Source: Zoroaster sp. YZ-2022 (lineage: Eukaryota > Echinodermata > Asteroidea > Forcipulatida > Zoroasteridae). Taken from it: a stretch of DNA of 64,000 nucleotides. The stretch's first letter is position 1. Each line of letters opens with the position of its first letter. The notes under the pieces were generated by a model that was given only the letters and a program-made list of their open reading frames with translations, was not told the origin of the DNA and did no database searches. The stretch lies in NCBI GenBank assembly GCA_029582265.1, contig CM055819.1, positions 8,802,135 to 8,866,134 on the forward strand. The letters are read 5' to 3'. The position numbers and the translations under genes were made by a program. Below, piece by piece: positions 22,046 to 33,387 of this stretch.

Positions 22046-22341
22046 TTAACCCTCCTACTACTACAAGGGTCAAAATCCGTCAAAATGTTGATATACTTGC
22101 TAAGGTACAAACACTGTCAAACCTTACCTGTAGTAAGTACATTTACAGGTCAAAATGAGTCAACAGTTTTTGACTGGTAAAAGCATTGTCTGGTATTGTT
22201 CATGGTGGTCAAAATGACAGTAAAAACCAGTCAAAAATGCCCCTGTGTGAACATTTGGGTCAACAGTCAAAACAGGCAGTTGACTGATTTTGACCTCTAT
22301 AGCTACTTGCCACTAAAGTGCAGCTAGAGTAGGAGGGTTAA
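22046..22341. mobile_element. TTAA MITE, CCCTCCTAC family, copy 2
   Basis: TTAACCCTCCTACTACTAC at left and AGTAGGAGGGTTAA at right. The interior is nearly identical to the copy at 12952-13269, including GACTGGTAAAAGCATTGTCT. It lies in intron 1. Confidence 0.85.
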
Positions 22342-22369
22342 ATACAACCAACCTGTGATAGCTGGAGGT

Positions 22370-22555
22370 TAATAATAATAATAATAATAATAAAGATTTT
22401 TAGCACGCACATACATTGTATCCACCCTGCGGGGCGCTCAAGGCGCGGAAACAAAGAAAAAACATGAATACAAACAATATACAATGATAGCATAGGGAAA
22501 ATGATAGCATAGGGAAAATGTATGCAGACATACATGTAGTTAAAATGCATTCAGA
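22370..22555 (-). mobile_element. LINE 3' end with AAT/ATT tail, copy 1
   Basis: The minus strand ends GCGCCTTGAGCGCCCCG..., AAAATCTTTATTATTATT. The same 3' terminus recurs in the adjacent copy and in the plus-strand copy near 23.4 kb. It is 5'-truncated, as is usual for target-primed LINE insertions. Confidence 0.75.
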
Positions 22556-22562
22556 TTGTTTG

Positions 22563-22845
22563 TAATAATAATAATAATAATAATAAAGATTTTTAGCACG
22601 CACATATCCACCCTGCTGGGCGCTCAAGGCGCGGAAACAAAGAAAAAACATTAATACAAACAATATACAATGATAGCATAGGGAAAACAAAACAAATTAT
22701 GTACCGAGATACATGTACCTACAATGCAATTACAAATATACATCATCTTTGAAGAGTTGTGACATAAGATGACTTTTAAGCATCGACTTGAATCTGGTTA
22801 TACTATGACAAGATTTGAGTTTAGTTGTACAATCTTTCTAACATA
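22563..22845 (-). mobile_element. LINE 3' end with AAT/ATT tail, copy 2
   Basis: Same terminus as copy 1, but it extends further 5' and includes the C-terminal coding end (ACTCAAATCTTGTCATAGTA on the minus strand). It lies directly behind copy 1 in the same orientation. Confidence 0.75.
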
Positions 22846-22916
22846 TTTAGGAATGAGTACATGTACATGTACTCTATCCTTCAAAATGGAAATTAGTTTA
22901 CTTTACTTAAAGGGAC

Positions 22917-22975
22917 AGTATCATCACGATCAGAGCAGACTTTCAACAGGGCATAGAATCGGTGTCAGCATATAA
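22917..22975 (+). mobile_element. TTAA MITE, AGGGACA family, truncated copy 3
   Basis: The left half only: TTAAAGGGACAGTATCATCA, then CGATCAGAGCAGACTTTCAA and CAGGGCATAGAATCGGTG. The right half is replaced by the LINE segment that follows. Confidence 0.75.
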
Positions 22976-23427
22976 TGATACTCAATGCATGTGCCATCAA
23001 ACGTGCATAATTACACGCGTGAAGCTTTTGAACAGGGTTCGACCTTAGTCTACACTCCATCACGCAATTTGCGCTCCAGCAACATGTCACTCCTAAAGGA
23101 ACCAACTTCAAAACGGAACTGGGGTGATACATGTGTAGGTCTTTTTCTGTCGTGGCTCCGAGACTCTGGAATCATCTTCCAACTAAACTCAAATCTTGTC
23201 ATAGTATAACTAGATTTAAGTCGATGCTTAAAACTCATCTTATGTCATAATTCTTCAAAGATGATGTATATTTGTAATTGCATTGTACATGTAGGTACAT
23301 GTACATGTATCTCAGTACATAATTTTTTTTTTCCTACGCTAACATTGTATATTGTTTGTATTCATGTTTTTTCTTTGTTTTCGCGCCTTGAGCGCCCAGC
23401 AAAGTGGATATGTGCGCACTACAAATC

Positions 23428-23460
<33 letters not shown>
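22976..23460 (+). pseudogene. LINE ORF2 C-terminus and 3' end with ATT tail
   Basis: The plus strand encodes TPSRNLRSSNMSLLKEPTSK, then a frame change, then a sequence reading APRLWN-like and FKSMLKTHLM-like, ending at 23249. This is the standard C-terminus of CR1/L2-type LINE ORF2 proteins, downstream of the RT domain. After about 150 bp of 3' UTR it closes with GCGCCTTGAGCGCCCAGC and (ATT)n. At least one frameshift and the absence of RT show it is a dead, 5'-truncated copy. It faces the two minus-strand copies at 22370-22845, making an inverted pair around the TTAA MITE remnant. Confidence 0.75.
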
Positions 23461-24451
23461 TCTCTTAATCCACTGCCTCTCAAAGAAATCTATTCAGATG
23501 GATTAAGTGTTGGGAATTGAATGCAAATACATCCATACATGTATGTGGTAAGGCTTGGTCACATACTTGGTCACAATATGATACATTTCACGTGTCAGTA
23601 ATGTCGTGAATTACCCAATGTTGTACAGAGACTTAGACACAATTATTTATTACAGTACTGATACACAGTTTCATGTTGTTATTTTATTCCCCCTTCCCTT
23701 AAAAAAAATGCTATGGCCTGCTATAAATTAGGATTGGAAGAAGTTATCATCATGAACAAGTCCATATAGAGATGTTTGTTATTTTTTTTTTTTTTTGTAT
23801 TTTATGTTCAAGGATTGTATAAACTAAATTTTGGCCAAAATAAATAAGTTCAATCATGTGTAAAAAGTTGAGTCCAAAATTGATTAAATTTCATCAGCAT
23901 AATAATACACACACTATACTGTCTTATGTACACCAAATCGGATTCACAAATAAAGAAATTCTTATTTCTTTATATTTAGCCCACGGAAGTCAGTGAAGTT
24001 TTTCCATAACAAAAATATCAACAATGAAGTCTATTCTGTGGGAAAACCCATGAAGGCCATCATCAGTCAGGACTCCCCAAATTTCCTTCTGTTTATTTCA
24101 TCAAAAATAGCGCCCTCAATTGACTATCACAATGAAAAAACAAGTAGCATTCGACAAATTAATTCAATAGAGGGCTACAGTATTGTTTATTGAAATAAAA
24201 TGTATGAAATAAAATATCGGGAATACGGAGTACAGAATACTGACTCCTGGTAATAGAAATGAAAAGCACAAAGAATGTCACTGATTGCTTTTTGAATGCG
24301 CCCTGTGTATATCTGCACTCAAAAGCACGGAATACGTACAAGCATGAACCAATGAGTGACCTGCTTTTGCCTCTGAATGAGGGCATTCTTCAGTTTGTGA
24401 CATCATAATTATGCATAAGGTATATTGGATTTAAATGACAAGGATGCTTAC
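23461..24451. other. Intron 1 sequence, unassigned
   Basis: Apart from a T homopolymer near 23781 and an AAGAAATTCTTATTTCTTTA palindrome near 23955, I see nothing recognisable. The small open frame at 23993-24193 has no family resemblance. Confidence 0.4.
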
Positions 24452-24622
24452 GTTGATGCTGTTCTTGTTCTTCTTGTAATGATTGGACTAGGGATGAGAA
24501 ATACACCGTTGTTGCTCCGAGACTTCTCACAATCTCCTCCACTCCCAACATTACTTCCCTCTGTTGGTGGTGTAGACATATTGCTATCTTTGATCCTCAA
24601 AAGGTATTTCTGTATTCTCTAG
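24452..24622 (-). CDS. CARHSP1: CARHSP1-like exon 1: start codon and N-terminal tail
   Basis: The acceptor ATTTATTTGTATTTACAG precedes 24622. After 43 nt of UTR the ATG at 24579-24577 opens MSTPPTEGSNVGSGG, and the exon ends in PSPIITRRTRTAST (phase 2), with donor AAC|GTAAGC at 24451. In vertebrate CARHSP1 the same place holds the proline-rich, phosphorylated linker PSPLPTRRTRTFS, so the RRTRT-with-following-Ser/Thr motif is conserved and is likely a kinase target. The start was chosen because it is the first ATG after the acceptor, and the remaining protein then matches the family length. The product is a small cytoplasmic RNA-binding protein; CARHSP1 in vertebrates binds mRNA 3' UTRs and is dephosphorylated by calcineurin (family knowledge). 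Confidence 0.9.
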
Positions 24623-25012
24623 CTGTAAATACAAATAAATCTAAATTATTAGCCATATGTACATTATGATGTATGTTTATAGGGATGTCAGGTGTCTGGC
24701 TTGGGCTCAGTGGAGCATGACAAGAGCCTAGTTAATCTGATAAAACTGCTCGATGTTAGTAGTCTCTTTAAAGTTCATATCAGTGACATCACAGTGTGTG
24801 CACACATAAAACAGCCATTGTAAAATTGTTGCGTGCGCAAGTTGTTTTTCCGTTTCGTTGACCTCTCTTCATAAATTCAAGATGGCCGCCCTTGTTGAAA
24901 TCTGCAAACTGCCGATCGTCATGTAATATTTTCGGGCATATATGTCACGAAATATAAATGTAAGCAAAATCACCATTTTTTGGCCGCTTTGATAGTTCAA
25001 CATGTAAGGAAA

Positions 25013-25380
25013 TAGCCCCATTCTAGGGCCAATACACTGGACTCCCTCCGTATCCTTTGCCCTAGCACCACATGTACAAAAAAGGAGCGATTTTCAACTT
25101 TTGATCTGCTAATTTTTGTGAAATTTTAATGTTATTATTTTTTTTTAATTTCAAAAATGTTTTGAAACTTTCATGAAAATGAGATATCCCAGAATAACAG
25201 ATTTTATGTCAAAAGTGTCTGCTTGGGCAAGGTCACCTAATCACTAAGTTTTAGGTTGTAACAATTAACAGATCAAAAGTTGACAATAAAGAAAAATCGC
25301 TCCTTTTTTGTACATGTGGTGCTAGGGCCAAGGATACAGCGGAGGGAGTCCATTGTATTGGCCCTACTAGAATTGGGCTA
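25013..25380. mobile_element. 368-bp MITE with ~100-bp inverted repeats
   Basis: TAGCCCCATTCTAGGGCCAA, GGACTCCCTCCGTATCC and CACATGTACAAAAAAGGAGC at left are mirrored at right (GCTCCTTTTTTGTACATGTG, GGAGGGAGTCCATTG, TTGGCCCTACTAGAATTGGG). A second, interrupted copy lies at 36322-37196. Confidence 0.85.
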
Positions 25381-27859
25381 GTATAAGGAACATACCTAGT
25401 GTGTCAAAATAGTTGTAAATATCGTAAATTTGAGCACTAAGAATGTACAAAATCGAGACTGTTACTGTTAAGCGTCAATGGAACCAACGTGTGGCTAAGG
25501 TCAGTAAGGATTCACTATTCAGGTCCGTGCCACACCACTTGTTAGTGGGGCAACGTCCAATGACTGTGTCAGTGAACTTTTTTCAGCCTTTTGACAAAGC
25601 CTTTGACTTAATAAAGACTTTGTCTTTGAGTAGGGTTTTCAGTTTGTACATGCTTGACCGAAGCCCGCCACACGTACAGCGCATCGCCCGCAACAAAAAA
25701 CATCAAAATTTTAAATCCAAAAAATTTACTACTTTTACCTGTCAAAATCTTAGGCCTACTTGTAATAGCTCATTGGAAAGCTTATAGTTTCAGCTATCCA
25801 ACAATGTACATAAAATAGCAATCGGAAGTACGTGCGAAAGCCTAGGTTTTTATGAATGAACCACTCTCGTCCCGCCCAGCCATTCGGTGCGTAAAATTTG
25901 CCGCGCTCTGCTGAGGGCATCCACTTCGGAGCTGTCTCCGCGCCCGAGTACACTGTGATTGACATGAAAACGGTTTCCCTATTGAGTCAAAGGGCTCCTT
26001 TACATGCCCATGCTTGCTCGATCTCCATAACTACTCTACAACCGAAGTTACGAAGAGATAAAAAGTAAACACCGTTTTTTCGAGGTGAAATCTTCAAGTT
26101 GAAAGGTAGGAGCAGTGTCTGAATGAATTGTACACCTCTTTTCTATCATATGTGAAAGTTTTGAGCCGTAATTTTGTTTAGTTTTGAGCGGAGAGTGTAT
26201 TTTTTACACCCTTTCAAAAGCTCTTATGAGGGAACGAGCACGAACGCTGTGCGTGTATCACGGTGTGTAGGCTGATTCAATGGTTTTGGTGTCATTAGGA
26301 TGTACACCGTGTATGGACAGTCGGCGCTTAAATCGAATGCTGTATATTTGATTAAATAAAACAGGATTCCTCAAAAACTACTCGTCCGATTTTCTTGATT
26401 TAAAAACCATTGTATTTCTTTCATCAAGACCTTTAATTTGATATAAATATTGAGCATATTGGTTTAGGAATAATTTTTCACCTGAAAACCCTACTTTGAC
26501 TAGCGAGCGTCACAACCGTTAGAGGGCGCTGTGCGTACGTGATCGTTTTTTGTCAATGGGATTTTGTAGCCCATTGACTTGCACATCATGAAATTGCGTG
26601 ACGTAGGGGCGGAGTGATATAGGTTTTAGTCAGTGTTAATCGGTTCATTCATAAAGATAGCCGGATCTAAATCAAAGATGGCGATTTTCTCTATCGAATG
26701 ATGTCGCGATTGTCCAGCAATTTGGAAGGAGTTTTGTGAAAATCTTTGCGGTAAATACACTATTAAATACACTTCTCTATACGATAATGAATGGGAGCAT
26801 TGTAAATTAATGGTTTTGTGCTCGTTAATGCTGTCAAAATGGTAATTAAATAGGAATTCAACCGATACATTACTTTTTAAAACAAACTTTTTAATTATCG
26901 CGCATTCCAGCGCAAACGTTTTATGTACGGGTTATCGGGCTTGGGGATTGGCCTGACCGCCCGGGGATCGGTGATTATTGGCCGCGATGCACAACCGGCT
27001 GCGCTGGTTCCCAGCAGCACTCGCCGTTACTCATGTGTTACTGGTATGGCTTTGGGAATTAGGAATAAACTGGTAGCCGATTTAAAAAAATAAACATTGG
27101 CTAATCTTTTTAAAGTTATGCATATTTTTATTTATTAAAATATTGAAAGAAAAAGGCCCTAAATTATGATACTGATATAACAGGTTTTTGGACAAGGTCA
27201 AGGACTTTGTTTTATCGTAAAAATATATGAATTAGGCCTACAGCAAATGCACTGTGGGTAGGCCAGGCCATTCTCTATTTTATTTATTGCGGGGATACAT
27301 CAGCAAATACACAGATGACCAAATTACAAGGAATACATAAAACTAAAACAAAACAAAATACCATTCAGCTCCTGAAGGATTATCCAAAAGAAACATTGTT
27401 TGTGTCGAGCTGAATGGGATGTATACAAATATGAAGTTGTTGTAGCCTAATTATAAAACAAATAAAAATAAATAAAGTTAAATAAAGGTAAATAAATAAG
27501 TTAAATAAAGTTTAGAGCAAAGTAGATAAATTATAATTACTTACTTCATCATGGAGGCCATGATTTCAATGTTTTGGTGTGAGGTGTTTAAAATTTATTT
27601 ACTTAATTACATGTATTTGTTGGCACTTATTATAAATACACTGTAAAATACAGGTAAGTTTGGCCGGTCAAAAGTAAGTATTCTGTTTGGCCTATTTTCC
27701 AGACTTTTGGGGCTTCAATTTGTCTCTTCGCACCCTAAATCTCACCGCTCGCCACTCCCCTGCTAGCTACTTTTCTGCACAAACTGCTACCCTTGCCATT
27801 CCTCACTCCATTCCTGCCATTCCTCACTCCATCCCCTCCATTCCTCACTCCATCCCCGC
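25381..27859. other. Unassigned region upstream of the CARHSP1-like gene
   Basis: The upstream non-coding exon and promoter of the minus-strand gene should lie above 24.7 kb, possibly here. CpG-richer patches occur at 25860-25960 and 26900-27030. TTTATGAATGAACC (25849) and its reverse complement (26641) form a distant inverted pair. AAGATGGCG near 26678 and AAGATGGCCGCC near 24882 are YY1-type words. A CATTCCTCACTCCATCC-type 17-bp repeat, four copies, ends at 27859. The 114-codon frame at 25443-25787 is not recognised. Confidence 0.35.
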
Positions 27860-28253
27860 CAGTGTTTTAGCCAGGATTTGGTAAAGTGGGAGTGCAAAAA
27901 AAAAAAGTGGGAGTGCAACTTATTGGAGTCCAAAATTTGTGTGCGAAGCACACAACTTGAGCGCGGAGCGCGAAGTCCCTCACGGCCGGGGTCCAGGGCC
28001 TGCTTAAGGACCCTGGAAGCTCTGGCTATTTTAGATGCTCTCAGGTGGTCTCTAATGCATTTCTGATACCTGTTTTTCAGGTAAAAATTAGCTAATTTGG
28101 TTAGATTGTTTCCTTTTTTAAACAAAAAATAATAAGTTTAGCAGAAAATACAGAATGTGCAATAGTCCACTAATTTTGCATAGTGATAGCCATTAGTAAT
28201 TAAAGTTTTTAAGAAACAAATGTTTTCTTTGACAAATCACTACAATTTTTAAT

Positions 28254-28285
<32 letters not shown>

Positions 28286-29409
28286 TGTACGTGCATATGA
28301 ATGAACCTTTGTATTTTTTCTTAATTTCTTCAATTTGCCATTTTGTTTGAAGTACATCTTGTTTTTTGAGGTGTTATGTGACTAGATCAAGTTTACTATT
28401 TTTTGCACACGGGCGCATAATGTATACGTATGTATAAGCTCTCTGCGCTATTTATAGTGCCCCACAACATCACAGCGCGCACGTGCACACACGTCGTAGT
28501 CGTACACACACACAAACATAAACAGTCCGACCATGCAATGTACATGTACATGCACCACGAGTCGACGAACGATGTGGTATGCACATTGACATGCTTTTGA
28601 CATGTGAGATCGGTCTTCAATGCTTATGATTTCAGATTTGCCAGTGGATTTATGTATGATATTATGAGGTGTTGTTCTTTAACAAGGTAATTTTCTGATC
28701 AGTTGATTTCGGCAGAATGACGGCGAAATTCTGATGCCAATTCCGATCAAGTTCATGAAACTCATCAGCATGAAATGGCATTGTTAAACAAAATAGTATG
28801 GACGTTGAGCAACACAAAATTTGGGTAGGCCTACTACTGCATTGTACCCCAAAGTATTTTGATTGTACATGTTGTAAGTTAAACGTGACAATTTTGCTGT
28901 TACCTTTGTGAAGAAGTTTGTTATTTTTCCCCTTTTGGCCGACATGATGTAACTGACGTTCTCTGAATAGACTAAATCAAGTCTATGAAATACGGACTGG
29001 TTCCCCGTTTCGGTTGTGCACATGTAAATACAGAGTTGATTTTATACCAACACGTGTACCAGACTAAAGTCGGACCACAAGCGTGACAAGTCAATCGGAG
29101 ACTCCGCTGTGCGTGCACGATCGCGATCGAACTGAGGTGAAAAACTGGTGAAATTAAATTTATCTGCGTTACGTCTTTTATGTTTTAAATTGTCCACAAG
29201 AAAAAGAAAACTTCAAAGTTAACAAAAATTGTTTTCATAAAATAAAATCACAAATTGACATGAAATTCCCTTTTACTGAAATAGATTTTCTAAAATATTT
29301 TAGCACGGCTTCGATTTAAAAATACAAGCCGTGCTTGAAAATATTGCCCGTGTTTTTTTAAAACTGGCCGTGCTAACACGGCCTGCACGGCTCGCTGGCT
29401 AAAACACTG
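27860..29409. mobile_element. 1.55-kb hAT element with exact 8-bp target duplication
   Basis: The ends are CAGTGTTTTAGCCAG and CTGGCTAAAACACTG (with a few mismatched bases inward). ATCCCCGC occurs exactly at 27852-27859 and at 29410-29417. These are hAT hallmarks. The interior retains one transposase-like N-terminal exon on the minus strand (28904-28945), a 25-base A run at 28261-28285 and a CGTGC-rich right end. The catalytic domain is missing, so it is non-autonomous. Confidence 0.9.
28904..28945 (-). pseudogene. hAT transposase N-terminal exon fragment with PIP-box-like peptide
   Basis: The ATG at 28945 opens MSAKRGKITNFFTK and the frame meets a donor AAAG|GTAACA at 28903. Several hAT-derived proteins begin with a short basic peptide ending in a PCNA-interaction-like I-x-x-F-F motif (as in KRKQSTIDKFF-type starts). 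Here ITNFF fits, but the usual Gln three residues before is Gly. No downstream exon with a BED finger, DDE or hATC dimerisation domain was found in the element. The call rests on 14 residues, a splice site and the position inside a hAT element. Confidence 0.45.
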
Positions 29410-29502
29410 ATCCCCGCCAATATTCTATCTAATTTTTCAGATGTTTACAAATTTGTATTCTGATAAATGCAATATTTTTTTCAAATTTTCACTATTTTAT
29501 TG

Positions 29503-29542
29503 TGACCTTTGACCTTATTGTGACCTTTGACCTTTGACCTGT
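29503..29542 (-). promoter_or_regulatory. Nuclear-receptor DR1-type half-site cluster
   Basis: TGACCTTTGACCT occurs twice, and a further TTGACCT follows, giving perfect DR1 spacing (AGGTCA-A-AGGTCA on the minus strand), as bound by RXR/HNF4-type receptors. GACCTTTGACCT recurs near 29746. Activity is unproven. Confidence 0.35.
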
Positions 29543-29609
29543 TAAAAGGTCAAGCATTTGACTTTTAATGATTGACCTTTTGAAAGGTCAAGTGTTTGAT
29601 CTTTAATAT

Positions 29610-30909
29610 GTTGAACTTTTACATAGTGTATATTTAAGTTACTAATTAGTTTCCTCTAACAAAACATGCCTAAAATCCACCTGTACACTGAATTGTATTT
29701 GTATGCATGCTAATAATACTGTACGGGTCACATCATGGAGGAAGGACCTTTGACCTGACGTAACTCGGCATCACATAAACCGATCCCCACAAATATGGTG
29801 TCAAAATGAACGATTCAAAGAGATCTTTCCAACTAGACTATTCTCAACTCCATCACATGTAATCTAAAATTTTGTGATTTTAGTATTTTTACCTACTTTG
29901 ACTTGAGTTTGAGAAACACGGCGAATAATTAAGTTGGCCTATCTCCTGCCCCAAATTTTGTGATTGAAACAAAGTTATTAACGAAAAGGTCTACTCACTG
30001 ATTTGTTGGAGGAAATTTCTGAATCCTACGAAAGTTTCAGTTCATTAACAAAACCGAAATCTGAGATACACCTTCCTGTAACTAGTGTAACAATCGTGAC
30101 AAAGGTGTGCGCGATGAATGGAAATGAAATTATAAGCTGGATACCTCCTCGAATAATGTACATTGTGATTATTTAGACGTCTGGGTGTATTATAGGCCCC
30201 TATTAATTATTGTTTATGTTCCTGTCAATTGAGGGCAGTATGCAGCTCACGACCACTATTTTTTTTACGCGCGAGTGTTACTGTTACGTTAGTGTTACTG
30301 TGTTAGAGGAAGAGATCGCGGAATGTAACTTAGCACAGCGTGAGGAAGGAAAAGTAAGTAAACAGTTATCGAAAAAGAAATCAGATTGTAATTTTTTCGG
30401 AAAGAAACGTTAAGTTACTAACGTTAGGGTTAGACATTCGTTAAAGGAAAGAACACAACCATGCTAACGTTAATATTATTATTGCATGTGTTTGATCGTT
30501 TTTAGCAGACAACAAAATCGTCAACATCTCACTGGATCAATGGATGTTCTAACGTTACTTCTACTTTTTCTAGCCCCATTCTATGTGGTCATAAGACAAA
30601 AAAATTAACTCGACCCATGCGACAACTCGACACGGACAACGGAAAGAATGTCGTATCCGACCGCCACTTAATTAAGGGTTTTGGGGAATTTTTTTTGCAA
30701 CTGGTGGTATTGGTAATGAATGGTAAAAGACCAAGATCAAGCTAGCCGCGGATTCTACCGCGGATTCAGCCGCGGATTCAACGCTGTGGGATGAATTCGA
30801 AAACCACGATCAGGTTGGCCACCTTCTGTGTGGCCCTCAATTATAGACGGCGTATATCCACACGGCCGCAGAAACGAGCTCAGGCTAAAGAGTGTACATG
30901 TCTAAGCCC
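29610..30909. other. Unassigned region with a foldback-module fragment
   Basis: ACTCGACCCATGCGACAAC (30608 on), followed by AGAATGTCGTATCCGACCGC (30647 on), reproduces pieces of the foldback element and the adjacent MITE at 34.6-36.3 kb. I see no gene in the rest; the 67-codon frame at 30210-30413 is not recognised. Confidence 0.4.
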
Positions 30910-31124
30910 CGGTCCTACTAATTGCTGACCCCTGCCGACATCTACCGACAACTCTTATGCGCTCGAGATACGACATGGACTGTACTGTTATACACGAGGG
31001 TGATGGTAACCAAGGAGAACAATAAGTCGGCAGGGGTCGGCAATTAGTAGGACCCAATGAGATGTCGGTAGGTTTTTAAGAGTTGTCGGTAGATGTCGGC
31101 AGGGGTCGGCAATTAGTAGGACCC
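30910..31124. mobile_element. 215-bp hAT-like MITE with exact 8-bp duplication
   Basis: CTAAGCCC flanks it exactly (30902-30909 and 31125-31132). The ~47-bp inverted ends read GGTCCTACTAATTGC, GACCCCTGCCGACATC and CCGACAACTCTTA. A third, internal copy of the right end lies near 31025-31055. Confidence 0.88.
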
Positions 31125-31159
31125 CTAAGCCCTATTATTATATCATAACTTCATGACCA

Positions 31160-33387
31160 GTAAAGGGGGCACAAATTTTTTAAACTTTTGATGGGATGGT
31201 CATAAATACTCGGCATTGTGTAACTATAGCCGGCATATACCGACGATAATGGTACATCTTCTAGTGTCCCTTTAATTATGAAATATGAATCGTAAAACGC
31301 CAAAACCACAATATGCCCGAAGTTGAAATGTCACCTTCATAATTCATTAACAAAAATTAACATTAAAGGGGGCACAAATTGTTTTAACTTTTGACGAGTG
31401 ATCATACTCTGTATTGTGTAATATATACACGGCATATACTGATGATAATGGTACATTGTACATATTCTAGAGTCCCTTATATCAATCGTATCATGCCAAT
31501 ACCACGATATGCCCTAAGTTGAAATGTGAACATCATAATTCATTAACAAAAATTAACAATAAATAACATTAAAGAGGGCACAAATTGTTTTAACTTTTGA
31601 TGAGTTGGTCATAAATACTCGGCAAGTTGTTTAACTGTGTAATATATACACGGCATATACCGGCGACAATGGTACATATTATAGAGTCCCTTTAATTATG
31701 AAATATTAATCGTATCATGCCAAAACCACGATATGCCCTAAGTTGAAATGTCAACTTCATTAACAAAAATTAACATTAAAGGGGGCACAAATTGGTATAA
31801 CTTTTGATGAGTTGATCACAAATACTCAGCATTGTTTAACTATATATACACGGCATATACAGGCGACAATGGTACATATTCTAGAGTCCCTTTAATTATG
31901 AAATATTAATCGTATCATGCCAAAACCACGATATGCCCTAAGTTGAAATGTGCACTTTATAATTCATTAACAAAAATTAACAAAAAATAACATTAAAGGG
32001 GGCACAAATTGTTTTAACTTTTGACGAGTGATCATAAATGCTCGGCATTGTGTAACTGTGTAATATATGCACAGCATATACCGGCGACAATGGTACATAT
32101 TCTAGAGTCCCTTTAATTATGAAATATTAATCGTATCATGCTAAAACCACGATATGCCCTAAGTTGAAATGTCATCTCCATAATTCATTAACAAAAATTA
32201 ACAAAAATTAACGTTAAAGAGGGCACAAATTGTTTTAACTTTTGACGAGTTGGTCACAAATACTCGGCATTGTGTAACTTTATACACGGCATATACCGGC
32301 GATAATGGTACATATTCTAGAGTCCCTTTAATTATGAAATATTAATCGTATCAAGCCAAAACCACGATATGCCCTAAGTTGAAATGTCAACTTCATAATT
32401 CATTAACAAAAATTAACATTAACCCTAACCCTCCTAAATCCTCTATAATCCTCCGGGGGATTTGGAGGATTTTGGAGGAATGCGGCACGTTCGAAAATCA
32501 CCAATTAGAGGATTATGGAGGATTGAGGAGGGTCGTGCATTTGATAGTGGAGGATTGTGGAGGATTGAGGAAGCATGGTTCAAAGAGATCCTGGAGGATT
32601 GTGGGGGATTGAGGGCATAATGGAAATTTACTTTGGATGAATGTGGAGGATTATGGAGGATTGTGAAGGATTGACAGAAACATAATCTTGTATCCTCCGG
32701 AGGATTTGGAGGATTTTGGAGGAATGAGGCACGTTCGAAAATCACCAATTGGAGGATTATGGAGGATTGAGGAGGGTCGTGCATTTGATAGTGGAGGATT
32801 ATGAAGGATTGAGGCAGTGAGCTTCATGCATAAACTCAAGTTGGAGGATTATGAAGGATTGAGGCAGTGAGTTTCATGCACAAACACATTTCGGAGGATT
32901 ATGAAGGATTGAGGAAGGTACCTGGTAATTAAGGCTAGGGAGTTAGGGTTAAAGGGGGCACAAATTGTTTTAACTTTTGATGAGTTGGTCATAAATACTC
33001 GGCATTGTTTAACTATATACACACGGCATATACCGGCGATAATAGTACATCTTCTAGCGTCACTTTAATCATGAAATCTTAATTGTATCATGCTAAAACC
33101 ACGATATGCCCTAAGTTGAAATGTCAACTTCATAATTCATTAACAAATATTAACAAAAATTAACATTAAAGTGGGCACAAATTGTTTTAACTTTTGATGA
33201 GTGATCATAAATACTTTGCCTTGTGTAACTATACACGGCATATACCGGCGATAATTGTTGCATATTCTAGAGTCCCTTAAATTTAATTCTGAAATGTTAA
33301 TCGTATCATGCCAAAACCACGATATGCCCTAAGTTGAAATGTCAACTTCATAATTCATTAACAAAAATTAACAAAAATTAACATTAA
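31160..33387. repeat. Tandem array, 203-221-bp unit, 8 copies
   Basis: Units start TTAAAGGGGGCACAAATTG (about 31160, 31363, 31571, 31776, 31993, 32213, 32949 and 33167) and end with ATTCATTAACAAAAATTAAC. Shared blocks include CACGGCATATACCGGCGA and CCACGATATGCCCTAAGTTG. A TTAA element splits the array at 32419-32952. Confidence 0.92.
32419..32952. mobile_element. TTAA/CCCTAAC element 3, with GGAGGATT interior
   Basis: It inserts exactly at the TTAA joining two units of the surrounding array: ...AACATTAA, then CCCTAACCCTCC, ..., GGGAGTTAGGG, then TTAAAGGGGGCAC. The empty site in other units is AACATTAAAGGGGG, so TTAA was duplicated. The interior is built of GGAGGATT(G/A)(T/A)GGAGGATT repeats and two ~150-bp blocks containing CACGTTCGAAAATCACCAAT. 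Confidence 0.92.

Larger units (their letters stand above)
12396..24622 (-). other. CARHSP1: CARHSP1/CSDC2-like gene locus (three coding exons)
   Basis: The coding exons are 24579-24452, 21982-21854 and 12555-12396 on the minus strand and give a 138-residue protein (human CARHSP1 has 147). Intron 1 is 2,469 bp and intron 2 is 9,298 bp; both start GTAAG and end CAG. Intron 2 holds a ~3-kb 28-bp minisatellite, two TTAA MITEs, a 425-bp long-TIR MITE and a TTAA/CCCTAAC element, all of which must be transcribed and removed. Exon 1 begins with 43 nt of 5' UTR behind an acceptor (TTTACAG), so at least one more upstream non-coding exon should lie above 24.7 kb; I could not place it. The transcription direction (right to left) is fixed by the splice sites. 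Confidence 0.92.

Noticed and set aside
25443..25787. 114-codon plus-strand frame
   Set aside because: Length is compatible with chance, with no motif, codon signal or neighbouring exon.
25849..26654. Possible transposon between the TTTATGAATGAACC inverted pair
   Set aside because: Only 14-16 bp match and the flanking sequence does not pair further. No target duplication is seen.
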